A stretch of 64,000 nucleotides of DNA, taken from NCBI RefSeq assembly GCF_001984195.1, contig NZ_MTQN01000012.1:1488001-1552000 (forward strand), written 5' to 3'. Numbering within the stretch: position 1 is the first letter of the stretch; each line of letters opens with the position of its first letter. Positions 32,992 to 42,048 of this stretch are shown here, in pieces. The notes beneath the pieces are model-generated. The model did not search any database and was not told the origin of the DNA. It saw nothing but the letters and a program-made list of their open reading frames with translations. Made by a program: the position numbers and the translations under genes. The DNA is from Kribbella sp. ALI-6-A (GTDB taxonomy: Bacteria; Actinomycetota; Actinomycetes; Propionibacteriales; Kribbellaceae).

Positions 32992-34029
32992 ATGCGAGCC
33001 ACCACGATCCACGCCCCGTTCGACGTCCGGCTCAGCGAGGTCCCGGACCCGGTGATCACCGCCCCGACCGACGCGGTGGTCAAGATCGTCGCCGGCTGCA
33101 TCTGCGGGTCCGACCTGTGGCCGTACCGGGGCGAGAACAAGATCAAGCCGGGCAGCCGGATCGGGCACGAGTACGTCGGCATCGTCCAGGAGGTCGGCGC
33201 CGAGGTCCGGACCGTGAAGCCGGGCGACTTCGTCGTCACGCCGTTCGTGGCCAGCGACGGCACCTGCCCGAACTGCCTGGCCGGGTACCAGTCGGTCTGC
33301 CAGAACCTGGTCGGCATCGGCAGCGACAAGGCCGACGGCGGTCAGGGCGAGTACGCCAAGGTCCCGTACGCCGACGGCACGCTGGTCGCGACGCCCGAGG
33401 TCCCGGACGACGCGTTGGTGCCGTCGCTGCTCACGCTGTCCGACGTGATGGGCACCGGCTGGCACGCGGCTCGTTCGGCGCGCGTGAAGCCCGGCGACAC
33501 CGTCGTGGTGGTGGGCGACGGCGCGGTCGGGCTGTGCGGCGTACTGGCAGCGGTGCGGATGGGCGCCGAGCGGGTCGTTGCCCTGTCGCGCCATCAGACG
33601 CGGCAAGAAGTTGCCAAGAAGTTCGGTGCGACGCACATCATTGCCGAACGGGGTGACGGCGCCCGGGACGCCGTCCTGGAACTGACCAACGGCGTCGGCG
33701 CCGACGCGGTTCTGGAGTGCGTCGGCACGGACCAGTCGTTCCAGACCGCGTTCGACATCGCGCGGGCCGGGGCGACCGTCGGGTTCGTCGGCGTACCGCA
33801 CGGGGTCGAGGTGCCGATCCGCCGGATGTTCAGCAAGAACGTCGGTTTGGCCGGAGGTGTGGCGCCGGCGCGGGCATACCTGCCGGAGCTCATGGCCGAC
33901 GTCCTGGCGGGCGAGATCAACCCCGGACTGGTGTTCGACCAGACGCTTCCGTTGTCCGAGGTGGCCGAGGGCTACCGTTCCATGCACGAGCGCCGCGCGA
34001 TCAAGACCCTGCTGCTGCCGCAGCGCTGA
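32992..34029 (+). CDS. zinc-dependent alcohol dehydrogenase (MDR superfamily)
   Basis: 345 residues. Catalytic-zinc ligands in CICGSDLWPYRG and GHEYVG. The region that normally binds structural zinc reads SDGTCPNCLAGYQSVC, keeping three of the usual four Cys. Rossmann motif VVVVGDGAVGLCGVLAA. It is closest to glutathione-independent formaldehyde/threonine dehydrogenase-like MDRs; the substrate is uncertain. The ATG at 32992 follows a -10 element by six bases. Confidence 0.88.
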   Translation: MRATTIHAPFDVRLSEVPDPVITAPTDAVVKIVAGCICGSDLWPYRGENKIKPGSRIGHEYVGIVQEVGAEVRTVKPGDFVVTPFVASDGTCPNCLAGYQSVCQNLVGIGSDKADGGQGEYAKVPYADGTLVATPEVPDDALVPSLLTLSDVMGTGWHAARSARVKPGDTVVVVGDGAVGLCGVLAAVRMGAERVVALSRHQTRQEVAKKFGATHIIAERGDGARDAVLELTNGVGADAVLECVGTDQSFQTAFDIARAGATVGFVGVPHGVEVPIRRMFSKNVGLAGGVAPARAYLPELMADVLAGEINPGLVFDQTLPLSEVAEGYRSMHERRAIKTLLLPQR

Positions 34030-34075
34030 CCCGGCCGCCGCCACGCCTGGCCGAACCGGCTTGCACGAGCACGAT

Positions 34076-34104
34076 GTGTGCGCTCTCATACCAGATGCGC
34101 ACAC
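34076..34104 (+). terminator. hairpin after the alcohol dehydrogenase
   Basis: 8-bp stem GTGTGCGC (34076-34083) with 34097-34104 and a 13-base loop. A TTGACA -35-like hexamer at 34140-34145 for the next operon follows, but no clear -10 partner. Confidence 0.45.
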
Positions 34105-34228
34105 GGCATCACGTCTGCGCAACGCGCCTGCGCGGAACGTTGACACCTGACCAACCCCGTGACCACAGTTGGGCGGTCAAGGGGGCATTCGTTGTCACAG
34201 CTCGATGAGCTGATCGGAGAGTGAAATC

Positions 34229-35506
34229 ATGCGTGGTGGTTGGAGCAAGACCGTCGCGGTGCTGGGTGCCGCGGGTCTTCTCGCGGTCAGTGCCTGCGGG
34301 AACAGCGACGACGGAGGCAGTGGGGACGCGTCGGCGAGCAAGGACGTCACCGTCTTCACCTGGTGGGCCGACGGCGGCGAGAAGGCCGGCCTGGACGGGC
34401 TGGTCTCGACGTTCGCCACGGAGTGCAAGGACTTCAAGTTCGTGAACTCCGCGGTCGCCGGTGGTGCCGGCTCGAACGCCAAGCAGGTGCTGGCGAACGA
34501 CCTGGCCGCGGGCAAGCCGCCGTCGACCTTCCAGGCGCACGCCGGCGCCGAGTTGGGTGACTACATCAAGAACGGCCAGGTCGACGACGTCAGCGACCTG
34601 TACAAGGAGTTCGGGCTCGACAAGGCCTTCCCGCAGAGCCTGATCGACAACCTGACCGTCGACGGCAAGATCTACTCGGTGCCGGCCAACGTGCACCGCG
34701 CCAACGTCGTCTGGGCCAACCCGACGGTGCTGAAGAAGGCGAACCTCGACGCCACCAAGGCCCCGGCCTCGGTCGACGCCTGGATCGCCGACATGGACAA
34801 GCTGAAGGCGGCCGGGGTCAAGGCCCCGCTGGCCACCTCCAAGGGCTTCGCCGAGGAAATGGTGATGGAGGTCGTGCTGCTCGCCGAGCTCGGCCCGGAC
34901 AAGTTCACCGGCCTGTGGAACGGTCAGACCGACATGGCCGGCGCCGACGTCACCGCCGCGCTGGAGAAGTTCAAGAAGATCTTGTCGTTCAGCAACGCCG
35001 ACCGCGAGGCGATCGACTGGCCGGACGCGCTGCAGTACGTGAACAAGGGCCAGGCGGCGTACACGGTGATGGGCGACTGGGTCGCCGCGCAGCAGCTCGC
35101 CGACAAGGTGCCGGACTCGGCGTACACCTACTGGCCGGCGCCGGGCACGGGCGAGACCTTCCAGTACCTGGCGGACTCGTTCACGCTGCCGACCAACGGG
35201 CAGACCCCCGAGGGTGCGAAGTGCTGGCTGAAGGTCGTCGGTTCGGCCGAGGGCCAGAAGGCGTTCAACACCAAGAAGGGCTCGATCCCGGCCCGGTCGG
35301 ACGCCGTCGCCACCGACTACCCGAAGTACCAGCAGGCCGCGATGGCCGACTGGAAGTCGAAGAAGATCGTCCCGTCCTGCGCCCACGGTGCGGCCTGCAC
35401 CCTCGGCCAGAACGACTCGATCCTGTCGGCGATGGGTCAGTTCAGCAGCGGCATGGACGTCGCCACGCTGCAGAAGGCACTGGTCGCCGCGGCCAAGCCG
35501 AACTGA
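34229..35506 (+). CDS. ABC transporter sugar-binding lipoprotein
   Basis: 425 residues. Lipoprotein signal with lipobox VSAC (Cys23), then a cluster-B-type extracellular solute-binding fold: FTWWADGGEKAGLDGLV, the hinge YSVPANVHRANVVWANP, and AAYTVMGDWVAAQ. Family members bind mono- or oligosaccharides. ATG at 34229 with GGAGAG upstream. First gene of an operon with two permeases; no ATPase gene is present, as is common where a shared MsiK-like ATPase serves several importers. Confidence 0.9.
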   Translation: MRGGWSKTVAVLGAAGLLAVSACGNSDDGGSGDASASKDVTVFTWWADGGEKAGLDGLVSTFATECKDFKFVNSAVAGGAGSNAKQVLANDLAAGKPPSTFQAHAGAELGDYIKNGQVDDVSDLYKEFGLDKAFPQSLIDNLTVDGKIYSVPANVHRANVVWANPTVLKKANLDATKAPASVDAWIADMDKLKAAGVKAPLATSKGFAEEMVMEVVLLAELGPDKFTGLWNGQTDMAGADVTAALEKFKKILSFSNADREAIDWPDALQYVNKGQAAYTVMGDWVAAQQLADKVPDSAYTYWPAPGTGETFQYLADSFTLPTNGQTPEGAKCWLKVVGSAEGQKAFNTKKGSIPARSDAVATDYPKYQQAAMADWKSKKIVPSCAHGAACTLGQNDSILSAMGQFSSGMDVATLQKALVAAAKPN

Positions 35507-35560
35507 TCCGCACGTAGTTCTCCCTCTCTGCCGGCCGACAACGATTCGGAGTCCTGAGTC

Positions 35561-36460
35561 ATGCACGGAAGGATCCGTACCTGGGGACCGGGGGCGCTGG
35601 TACTGCTGCCCACCGTCCTGCTGCTCGGGTACTTCGTCTACGGGCTGATCGCCTGGACGTTCAACACGTCGCTGACCGACAAGCACAACGCCCGGCCGGT
35701 GCCGACCAACCACGTCGGCTTCGAGAACTACGTGAACCTGTTCGGTGAGGAACGGTTCCTCAACTCGCTGAAGAACCTCGGCGTGCTCACGGTGGCGTTC
35801 ATCGTGGGCACGCTGATCTTCGGCCTGATCTGGGCCCTGCTGCTGGAGAAGGGGGTCCCGGGCGAAGGCATCTTCCGCTCGGTCTTCCTGTTCCCGATGG
35901 CGGTGTCGATGATCGCCTCCGGCGTCGTCTGGGGCTGGTTGCTGAACCCGTCCCAGGGCGACGACGCGCGCGGCCTGAACCGGCTGTTCTCGATCCTGCA
36001 CCTGAACTTCCTCGAGAACCCCTGGTGGACCGGGGGGTCGCGCTGGACGACGATGGCCTCGATCGCGCTGCCCGCGGTCTGGCAGCTGTCCGGCTACATC
36101 ATGGCGCTGTTCCTGGCCGGGTTCCGGGGCATCCCGCCGGAGCTGCGCGAAGCGGCCCGGGTGGACGGCGCCAGTGAGTTCAAGCTCTACCGGTACGTGC
36201 TGTTCCCGCAGCTGTCCCCGATCGCGCTGTCCGCGCTGATCATTCTCGGCCACATGTCGCTGAAGCTGTTCGACCTGATCTACGCGATCACCGGGCCGAA
36301 CCAGTTCCGCACCGAAGTGCCGTCGGTCTACATGTGGAACACCCTGCTGCGCAGCGACATGGCGAAGGCGGCCGCGATCGCGATCGTGCTGCTCGCCGTC
36401 GTCGCGGTCCTGGTCATTCCGTACGTCGCCTACACCGTCCGGCAGGAGAACGAAGAATGA
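35561..36460 (+). CDS. sugar ABC transporter permease (MalF-type)
   Basis: 299 residues, six membrane helices, with the cytoplasmic EAA loop EAARVDGASEFKLYRYVLFP that docks the ATPase. ATG at 35561, with CGGAG nine bases before. Its stop overlaps the next start by four bases (ATGA). Confidence 0.9.
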   Translation: MHGRIRTWGPGALVLLPTVLLLGYFVYGLIAWTFNTSLTDKHNARPVPTNHVGFENYVNLFGEERFLNSLKNLGVLTVAFIVGTLIFGLIWALLLEKGVPGEGIFRSVFLFPMAVSMIASGVVWGWLLNPSQGDDARGLNRLFSILHLNFLENPWWTGGSRWTTMASIALPAVWQLSGYIMALFLAGFRGIPPELREAARVDGASEFKLYRYVLFPQLSPIALSALIILGHMSLKLFDLIYAITGPNQFRTEVPSVYMWNTLLRSDMAKAAAIAIVLLAVVAVLVIPYVAYTVRQENEE

Positions 36461-37362
36461 GCGTCGTCGAGGCCGGCCAAGCGACCGGCAAGGCCGCGGC
36501 GGCCGTCGCCAACAAGCCCCGGCGCAGCGCGGTCAACGACGGGTCGACCCGCAAGAGCCGGACCGTGCGCTACATCCTGCTGCTGCTGTTCCTGTTGTTC
36601 GTACTGACGCCGGTGTACGTCGTACTGATCACCAGCTTCAAGACCTCCAGCGACACCACGGCCGCCGCGCAGTGGTCGCTGCCGCAGACCTGGACGCTGG
36701 AGCCGTGGCGCAAGGCGTGGGACGTGCTGCAGCCGTACATGGTGCGGTCGCTGTCGCTCGCCGTACCGGCGGCGATCCTGGCCTCGCTGATCGGCTCGGC
36801 GAACGGATTCGTGCTGGCCCGCTGGCGCTTCCCCGGGGCGAACCTGGTGTTCGCGTTCATCCTGTTCGGCATGTTCATCCCGTACCAGGCCGTGATGCTG
36901 CCGCTGCGGCAGACCTACCAGGACCTGGACGTCACCCGCGGCATCCCGACGCTGCTGATCACCCACGTCATCTACGGCATCCCGATCTGCACGCTGATCT
37001 TCCGCAACTACTATGCGACCGTCGTACCGCACGAGATCATCGAGTCCGCGCGGGTCGACGGCGCCGGACTGGTCCAGACCTACGCGCGGATCATCCTGCC
37101 GATCTCGATCTCCGGCTTCGTGGTGACGCTGATCTGGCAGTTCACCTCGGTCTGGAACGACTTCCTGTTCGCGCTGTTCCTGACCCAGCAGAACAACGGG
37201 CCGGTCACCCTCGGGCTGGCGGCGCTGGCCGGTGGGCAGAAGGTCGACTACGCGGCCTCGATGGCCGGTGCGTTGATCACCTCGTTCCCGACCCTGCTCG
37301 TCTACATCGTGCTCGGGCGCTGGTTCATCGGCGGCCTGATGGCGGGTGCGTTGAAGGGCTGA
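36457..37362 (+). CDS. sugar ABC transporter permease (MalG-type)
   Basis: 301 residues. A hydrophilic N-terminal tail of about 36 residues precedes six membrane helices; the EAA loop reads ESARVDGAGLVQTYARIILP. It ends with the RWFIGGLMAGALKG tail usual for MalG-type permeases. Translationally coupled to the other permease. Confidence 0.9.
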   Translation: MSVVEAGQATGKAAAAVANKPRRSAVNDGSTRKSRTVRYILLLLFLLFVLTPVYVVLITSFKTSSDTTAAAQWSLPQTWTLEPWRKAWDVLQPYMVRSLSLAVPAAILASLIGSANGFVLARWRFPGANLVFAFILFGMFIPYQAVMLPLRQTYQDLDVTRGIPTLLITHVIYGIPICTLIFRNYYATVVPHEIIESARVDGAGLVQTYARIILPISISGFVVTLIWQFTSVWNDFLFALFLTQQNNGPVTLGLAALAGGQKVDYAASMAGALITSFPTLLVYIVLGRWFIGGLMAGALKG

Positions 37363-37376
37363 CAGTCGTCCTGCTC

Positions 37377-37410
37377 CGGCCCGTGCCCGTCCTGCTGGGG
37401 ACACGGGCCG
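37377..37410 (+). terminator. terminator of the sugar ABC operon
   Basis: Perfect 9-bp stem CGGCCCGTG (37377-37385) with 37402-37410 and a 16-base loop, 15 bases after the stop codon. Confidence 0.65.
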
Positions 37411-37440
37411 TAGTACTTACGTGACCGCGTGTCGTAAAGG

Positions 37441-37449
37441 TTGTCCACA
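37441..37449 (+). promoter_or_regulatory. single DnaA-box-like nonamer
   Basis: TTGTCCACA, the high-GC actinobacterial form of the DnaA box, 53 bases before the start of the next gene. A single copy, so its role is uncertain. Confidence 0.4.
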
Positions 37450-37489
37450 GGACTCGCGCAGCACCCTGCGGCTGGGCGGGCTTCGGCGG

Positions 37490-37495
37490 TAATCT
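37490..37495 (+). promoter_or_regulatory. -10 element, probable leaderless promoter
   Basis: TAATCT ends seven bases before the GTG start of the 544-residue protein; no Shine-Dalgarno sequence. Confidence 0.45.
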
Positions 37496-37502
37496 CGCCA
37501 GG

Positions 37503-39137
37503 GTGACCAAGTCACGAGGGCGGGACGGGCGCGGCAGTCATCTGCGGCTGGTCGACTCCTCTTCCGGCCCCAACCCCCAGCCCCCGGCTGGTGTCGCCGA
37601 CACCGACACCACGCCGAGCGTCGCTGTGCTGGACACCCTGCAGGAGACCTTGCTGCTCGATCTGGCCGCGGCGCCGCCCGCCCTGCACCCGGTGATCGCC
37701 GAAGCCTCCGTCGCCCGCTCCGCCGCGCTGCTCGCCGACCAGCTCTGGCCGGCCGGACGGCCCGACGAGATCGGCGAGGTCGAGCGGTTCTTCTGGGCCG
37801 ACGCCGCCCGCGTGCTCGGCGAACGCCGCGACGTGGATTCCTTTGTCCTGCTGACGAGTCTGGCCCGCACGGTCGGACCGGCCGGACGGCTGCCGCTGCA
37901 GCGGGCGCATCTGTCCCGCGCGCGCACGCAGTTCGGTGTACCGGACTGGGTGTCGCGGATCGCGGGCTTCCGGCTGACCAGCGCGATCGTGTCCGAGGAC
38001 GTGACCGGTGACGGGCTGAGCGTCGTACTGGACTACGACGACGACCAGCATCCGCACACGGTGGTGGTTTTCGTCGACAACAACCTGGGCGCGATCGCCA
38101 AGGACGCCTTTGTCGGCCCGCCGGTCGACCGGGTGGTCGAGGCGTACCAGCGCGGCGGGCGAGTGACCGTCCGGACCGTCCGGCCTGCGGCGGCGGCCGG
38201 AATCATCCTGCAGGCGCTCGGCGAGACGCACGACCACGACGAACCGCCGGTCACCGAGGACTTCGAGTTCTTCTCCGGCCTGCTGGTGAACCGCCTGACC
38301 CAACTGCCCGAACGCCCGATCCGGCCGCCGATCCGCCCCCTGCTGTCGCCGCGCCACCGCGAGCAACTGGTCGAGGAGTTCCTCGACTCCCGGTACGCCG
38401 TCGGCCTGCCCGACGACGCCGGCGACATCGCCCGCCTCTGGGTCGACCACGCCCTGGACCGCACCGTCGGCGGCCCGCTGCGGGTCAGCGCCGTCCTGGT
38501 CGAGCTCTTCCTCGCCTCCTGGCTGCCCCGCAAGGTCCTTGCCGACAGCACCTACTTCGGTGCCGTGCCGGTCGTGGTCAAAGCCTGGCTGGAGTTCGCC
38601 GGTGACCGCACCCAGCTCGACCTCGACGCCATCGCCGAGGCCGTCGACGCCGTCGACGTGTGGACCCCCGCCCTGGAAGCCGCCGCCCTGGACGACCCGA
38701 TCGGCTCGACCTCCGGCGAACGCGTCTTCCTCGACGAAACCAGCACCGACCTCGACGAGGCCTACCGCACCCTGTCCGGCCTGGGCTCCCCGCCCCGCCC
38801 CGACCTCGACGGCCTGGACAAAACCCAAGCCGCCACCCTGTCCGTCCTGGCCCCGCACGCCTGGCTCCTGGCCGGCGAAACCCTCGGCATCGCCTACGCC
38901 GCCGACGCCTTCGACATCGCCGAACGCCTGGTCCGCGAGGCTCCTGACCTGCTCACCAAGGCCCGCCTGTCGACCTGGCCCAGAGCCATCGTCTGGCACC
39001 TCGCCCACCACCACCGCCTGGTGGGCCCGGGTGAACCCCTCACTCCCCACTCCCTGGCCAACGACCTGGCCTCGTCGGCCCCCACCCTCCGCAAAACCAC
39101 CAAGCTCCTCACGGACACCCTCGTCCTGCCCCGGTAG
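37503..39137 (+). CDS. unrecognised cytoplasmic protein, possible DUF6398-like C-terminus
   Basis: 544 residues, no signal peptide or membrane helix. I do not recognise a catalytic motif. The N-terminal tail (1-40) is Ser/Pro/Gly rich and likely disordered. The middle (about 165-250) has a beta-rich segment with YDDDQHPHTVVVFVDNN. The C-terminal third is helical (ATLSVLAPHAWLLAGETLGIAYAA... LANDLASSAPTLRKTTKLL) and resembles small HTH-like DUF6398 domains found in actinobacterial hypothetical proteins. The reading frame has full actinobacterial codon bias. It starts with GTG at 37503. Function unknown. Confidence 0.75.
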   Translation: MTKSRGRDGRGSHLRLVDSSSGPNPQPPAGVADTDTTPSVAVLDTLQETLLLDLAAAPPALHPVIAEASVARSAALLADQLWPAGRPDEIGEVERFFWADAARVLGERRDVDSFVLLTSLARTVGPAGRLPLQRAHLSRARTQFGVPDWVSRIAGFRLTSAIVSEDVTGDGLSVVLDYDDDQHPHTVVVFVDNNLGAIAKDAFVGPPVDRVVEAYQRGGRVTVRTVRPAAAAGIILQALGETHDHDEPPVTEDFEFFSGLLVNRLTQLPERPIRPPIRPLLSPRHREQLVEEFLDSRYAVGLPDDAGDIARLWVDHALDRTVGGPLRVSAVLVELFLASWLPRKVLADSTYFGAVPVVVKAWLEFAGDRTQLDLDAIAEAVDAVDVWTPALEAAALDDPIGSTSGERVFLDETSTDLDEAYRTLSGLGSPPRPDLDGLDKTQAATLSVLAPHAWLLAGETLGIAYAADAFDIAERLVREAPDLLTKARLSTWPRAIVWHLAHHHRLVGPGEPLTPHSLANDLASSAPTLRKTTKLLTDTLVLPR

Positions 39138-39214
39138 CGCCGTCCGGTGAAGGCCGCCGACGATGAGCGCGGACCGAGAACGCACTGTGATGGTTGATGT
39201 GCAACCCTGCCGTC

Positions 39215-39655
39215 ATGGAAGCTGTCGGCACGTTCGCGATCGGCGTTGACCTGCGGTTCGTCTCCACAGCCGACGGTGGCCGGGCGACTCCGCTGCGCGG
39301 AGGATCCGCGCCCGAGCACCGCTTCAGCTACCGGCCGAACTGGGGACTGCCCGGGTGGGGCGACGGTGAGCAGACGGCGGGGCCGGTGCTGGGGTTCTCG
39401 GCGGTGGACATCCAGCCGGGGGACACGGTGCGTGCGGTGCTGGTGCCGACGATTCCCGACCATCTCGCCGGGTGGCGCGCGGTCCGGCCGGGTGACGTCC
39501 TGCGGATGTACGAGGGGCCGCGGATCTGCGGGTTCGGGACGGTGGCGTGGGTGGAACCGGCAACCTGGCCGATGCCCGCCGACGAGCGGGAACACTTCAC
39601 CGGCTGGCTGCTCGGCGACGAGCGCCGGCCGGCATCTGCCGATCTCCACCACTGA
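39215..39655 (+). CDS. small protein resembling an EF-Tu C-terminal barrel
   Basis: 146 residues. The pattern DLRFVSTADGGRATPL... YRPNWGLPGW followed by DIQPGDTVRAVLVP and VRPGDVLRMYEGPRICGFGTV follows the order of EF-Tu domain 3 (lead strand, GGR loop, GDT, final G-x-GTV), without any GTPase domain. Such stand-alone barrels occur in actinobacteria; function unknown. The start is uncertain: ATG at 39215 fits the fold, while ATG at 39197 is also in frame; neither has a ribosome site. Its stop codon lies inside an inverted repeat. Confidence 0.6.
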   Translation: MEAVGTFAIGVDLRFVSTADGGRATPLRGGSAPEHRFSYRPNWGLPGWGDGEQTAGPVLGFSAVDIQPGDTVRAVLVPTIPDHLAGWRAVRPGDVLRMYEGPRICGFGTVAWVEPATWPMPADEREHFTGWLLGDERRPASADLHH

Positions 39656-39732
39656 TCAACCACCCGCCGCGGGCTGCGGGAGGCGCGGTCTGAGCGTGGG
39701 ATGGCGCTGGATGATCGGGTTGATCGGTGGTG
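39647..39732. repeat. 86-bp segment bounded by 15-bp inverted repeats
   Basis: CACCACTGATCAACC (39647-39661) matches the complement of GGTTGATCGGTGGTG (39718-39732) at 14 of 15 positions. The left arm overlaps the stop codon of the EF-Tu-like gene. It may be a long-loop terminator or a remnant of a small inverted-repeat element; no target duplication is seen. Confidence 0.4.
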
Positions 39733-39807
39733 CACGTCGACGTCTGAGCTTGACGCGACCGGTCTCGGTGGGCGGGAGGCGCCGAAGACGCGGGTTGGGC
39801 CGGGGCG

Positions 39808-39813
39808 GACAAT
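39808..39813 (+). promoter_or_regulatory. -10 element, probable leaderless promoter
   Basis: GACAAT ends six bases before the ATG of the NHLRC2-like gene. The same hexamer at the same distance precedes the P-loop gene at 52430. Confidence 0.45.
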
Positions 39814-39819
39814 GGACGC

Positions 39820-41598
39820 ATGCATGTGCGCGCGCCGGAACTCAAGGGTCGGGGATGGTTGAACACCGGGGGGCAGGAGCTTCGGCTGGCTGACTTCCGC
39901 GGGCGGTTCCTGTTGCTGGACTTCTGGACGTTCTGCTGTATCAACTGCCTGCACGTCCTGGACGAGTTGCGGCCGCTGGAGGAGAAGTACGGCGACGCGC
40001 TGGTCATCGTCGGCGTGCATTCCCCGAAGTTCGCGCACGAGGGCGAAGAGGCGGCGGTCAAGGCCGCGGTCGAGCGATACGAGGTGGGGCATCCGGTGCT
40101 GGACGACCCGGAGTTGGTGACCTGGCAGAACTACACCGCCCGGGCCTGGCCGACGCTCGTGCTGGTCGACCCCAACGGATACATCGTGGCGCAGTACTCC
40201 GGAGAAGGGCACGCGCACGCGTTGGACGCCCAGCTCGAGGAGCTGATCGCGCAGCACGAAGCGGCCGGGACGCTGACGCGCGGCAAGTCGCCGTACGTCG
40301 CGCCGGAGCCGGTGGCGACCGAGTTGTGGTTCCCGGCCAAGGTGATTGCCTTCGGCAAGGGATTCCTGGTCGCGGACGCGGGCAACCACAGCGTGGTCGA
40401 GCTGGCCGACGACGCGACGACCGTCGTCCGGCGGTTCGGGACCAAGCAGCGCGGGTTCCAGGACGGGACGTCGGAGGCGACGTTCTCCGAGCCCAACGGA
40501 CTGACCCTGCTGCCCGACGAAGTGGCCGCCCAGGTCGGGTACGACGTGGTGGTGGCCGACACCGTCAACCACGCGCTGCGCGGGATCACGCTGAGCACGG
40601 GTGAGACCCGCACCCTGGTCGGGACCGGCAAGCAGTGGATGGACGGCGACGGCACGGACGTGCTCAGCTCTCCGTGGGACGTCGCCTGGTGGCAGGGCAA
40701 GGTGTGGATCGCGATGGCCGGTGTGCACCAGTTGTGGACGTTCGACCCGCTGACCGGCGTCACCGAGATCGCCGCCGGTACGACGAACGAAGGGCTGCGC
40801 GACGGCGAACCGGCGCAGGCGTGGTTCGCGCAGACCAGCGGCCTGGCGGCGGACGGCGACCGGCTGTGGCTGGCGGACTCCGAGATCTCCGCGCTGCGCT
40901 GGATCGACACCGAGGTGCACACGGCGGTCGGGACCGGCCTGTTCGACTTCGGGCTGCGCGACGGCAAGGCCGACGAGGCGTTGCTGCAGCACCCGTTGGG
41001 CGTCACGGTGCTGCCGGACGGTTCGGTGGCGATCGCCGACACCTACAACGGCGCGGTCCGCCGGTACGACCCGCGGCAGGGTCTCGTCGAGACGATGGCG
41101 ACCGGGCTGGCCGAGCCCAGCGGAGCGGTTGTCGTCGGCAACGAATTGCTCGTGGTCGAGTCGGCGGCGCACCGGTTGACGCGGGTGCCGCTGGGCGCTT
41201 CGGCGCAGGTCGACGAGTTCAGCACCCGTACGCAGCGGCCGCCGATGGAGATCGCCGGGGGCGAGGTGACGCTGGAGGTGGTGTTCACGCCGCCGCCGGG
41301 CCAGAAGCTGGACGACCGGTACGGACCGTCGACGCGGCTGCTGGTGTCGTCGACGCCGGAGAACCTGCTGCGCGAAGGCGCCGGGGACACCACCGACCTG
41401 AAGCGCCGGCTGGTGATCGACGAGCGCGTCGGCGACGGGGTGCTGCACGTCGCCGTACAGGCTGCGTCGTGCGACGACTCGGCGGCGGTCGAGTTCCCGG
41501 CCTGCCACATGCACCGGCAGGACTGGGGTGTGCCGGTGGTCGTCACGGCCGGCGGTGCGCCGCGCCTGGAGCTGGTGCTGTCCGGCGCGAGCAGCTGA
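39820..41598 (+). CDS. NHLRC2-like thioredoxin-fold / NHL beta-propeller protein
   Basis: 592 residues, cytoplasmic (no signal peptide). N-terminal thioredoxin-like domain (about 1-150) with the motif FWTFCCINC (Cys39, Cys40, Cys43), then LDELRPLEEKYGD and the cis-Pro region ARAWPTLVLVD. It is followed by a six-bladed NHL propeller (about 165-465: NGLTLL, DTVNHALR, SGLAA.GDRLWLADSE, IADTYNGAVRRYD) and a C-terminal beta domain (about 490-592). This three-part layout is that of human NHLRC2 and its bacterial homologues. A redox or protein-scaffold role is inferred; substrate unknown. Confidence 0.87.
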   Translation: MHVRAPELKGRGWLNTGGQELRLADFRGRFLLLDFWTFCCINCLHVLDELRPLEEKYGDALVIVGVHSPKFAHEGEEAAVKAAVERYEVGHPVLDDPELVTWQNYTARAWPTLVLVDPNGYIVAQYSGEGHAHALDAQLEELIAQHEAAGTLTRGKSPYVAPEPVATELWFPAKVIAFGKGFLVADAGNHSVVELADDATTVVRRFGTKQRGFQDGTSEATFSEPNGLTLLPDEVAAQVGYDVVVADTVNHALRGITLSTGETRTLVGTGKQWMDGDGTDVLSSPWDVAWWQGKVWIAMAGVHQLWTFDPLTGVTEIAAGTTNEGLRDGEPAQAWFAQTSGLAADGDRLWLADSEISALRWIDTEVHTAVGTGLFDFGLRDGKADEALLQHPLGVTVLPDGSVAIADTYNGAVRRYDPRQGLVETMATGLAEPSGAVVVGNELLVVESAAHRLTRVPLGASAQVDEFSTRTQRPPMEIAGGEVTLEVVFTPPPGQKLDDRYGPSTRLLVSSTPENLLREGAGDTTDLKRRLVIDERVGDGVLHVAVQAASCDDSAAVEFPACHMHRQDWGVPVVVTAGGAPRLELVLSGASS

Positions 41599-41618
41599 CC
41601 GTACGCCGGCCACGTGAA

Positions 41619-41664
41619 CGGCCGGTCGTCATGGCGCCCACCTGAGCGTCAGAACGACCGGCCG
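41619..41664. terminator. bidirectional terminator
   Basis: Perfect 11-bp stem CGGCCGGTCGT (41619-41629) with 41654-41664 and a 24-base loop, between the convergent NHL-protein and DUF6458 genes. Confidence 0.65.
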
Positions 41665-41680
41665 CGGTCTACGGGAGCGA

Positions 41681-41929
41681 CTATTCCTTGATGTCGCGGT
41701 GGTGCTCCTCGACGACGCGGTACTCCTCCTCGACCGCAGGGTCGATCGCGTCGTTCGGCACCCGCCGGCGGCGGTTCGTGATGTAGAAGGAGAGCACGAT
41801 CCCAGCCACTCCGGCGAGCAGCAGGATGTACCCGACGGCGGTCAGGTCGACCGCCTCCCAGGAGTCACGGACGGCGAACGCCAGGATCGCGCCCACCACC
41901 ATCAGGAAGATCCCCACACCGATGCTCAT
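41681..41929 (-). CDS. small membrane protein, DUF6458 type
   Basis: 82 residues. Two membrane helices (about 3-20 and 31-50), the first reading GVGIFLMVVGAILAFAV, then a charged cytoplasmic tail with RRRR and an acidic end. The MSIGVGIFL start matches the small actinobacterial DUF6458 family, of unknown function. ATG at 41929 with AGGAGG upstream. Confidence 0.8.
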   Translation of the reverse strand: MSIGVGIFLMVVGAILAFAVRDSWEAVDLTAVGYILLLAGVAGIVLSFYITNRRRRVPNDAIDPAVEEEYRVVEEHHRDIKE

Positions 41930-42048
41930 CCGAGCCTCCTCGTGAAGTCGTTCGACACCTTCGACGCTACTCCGGCCTTCGGGCGGAATCCATCAACGAA
42001 GCGTGTCGATCACGCCACTTGCGAAGGCCAGGTACCCGGTGTCAAACC

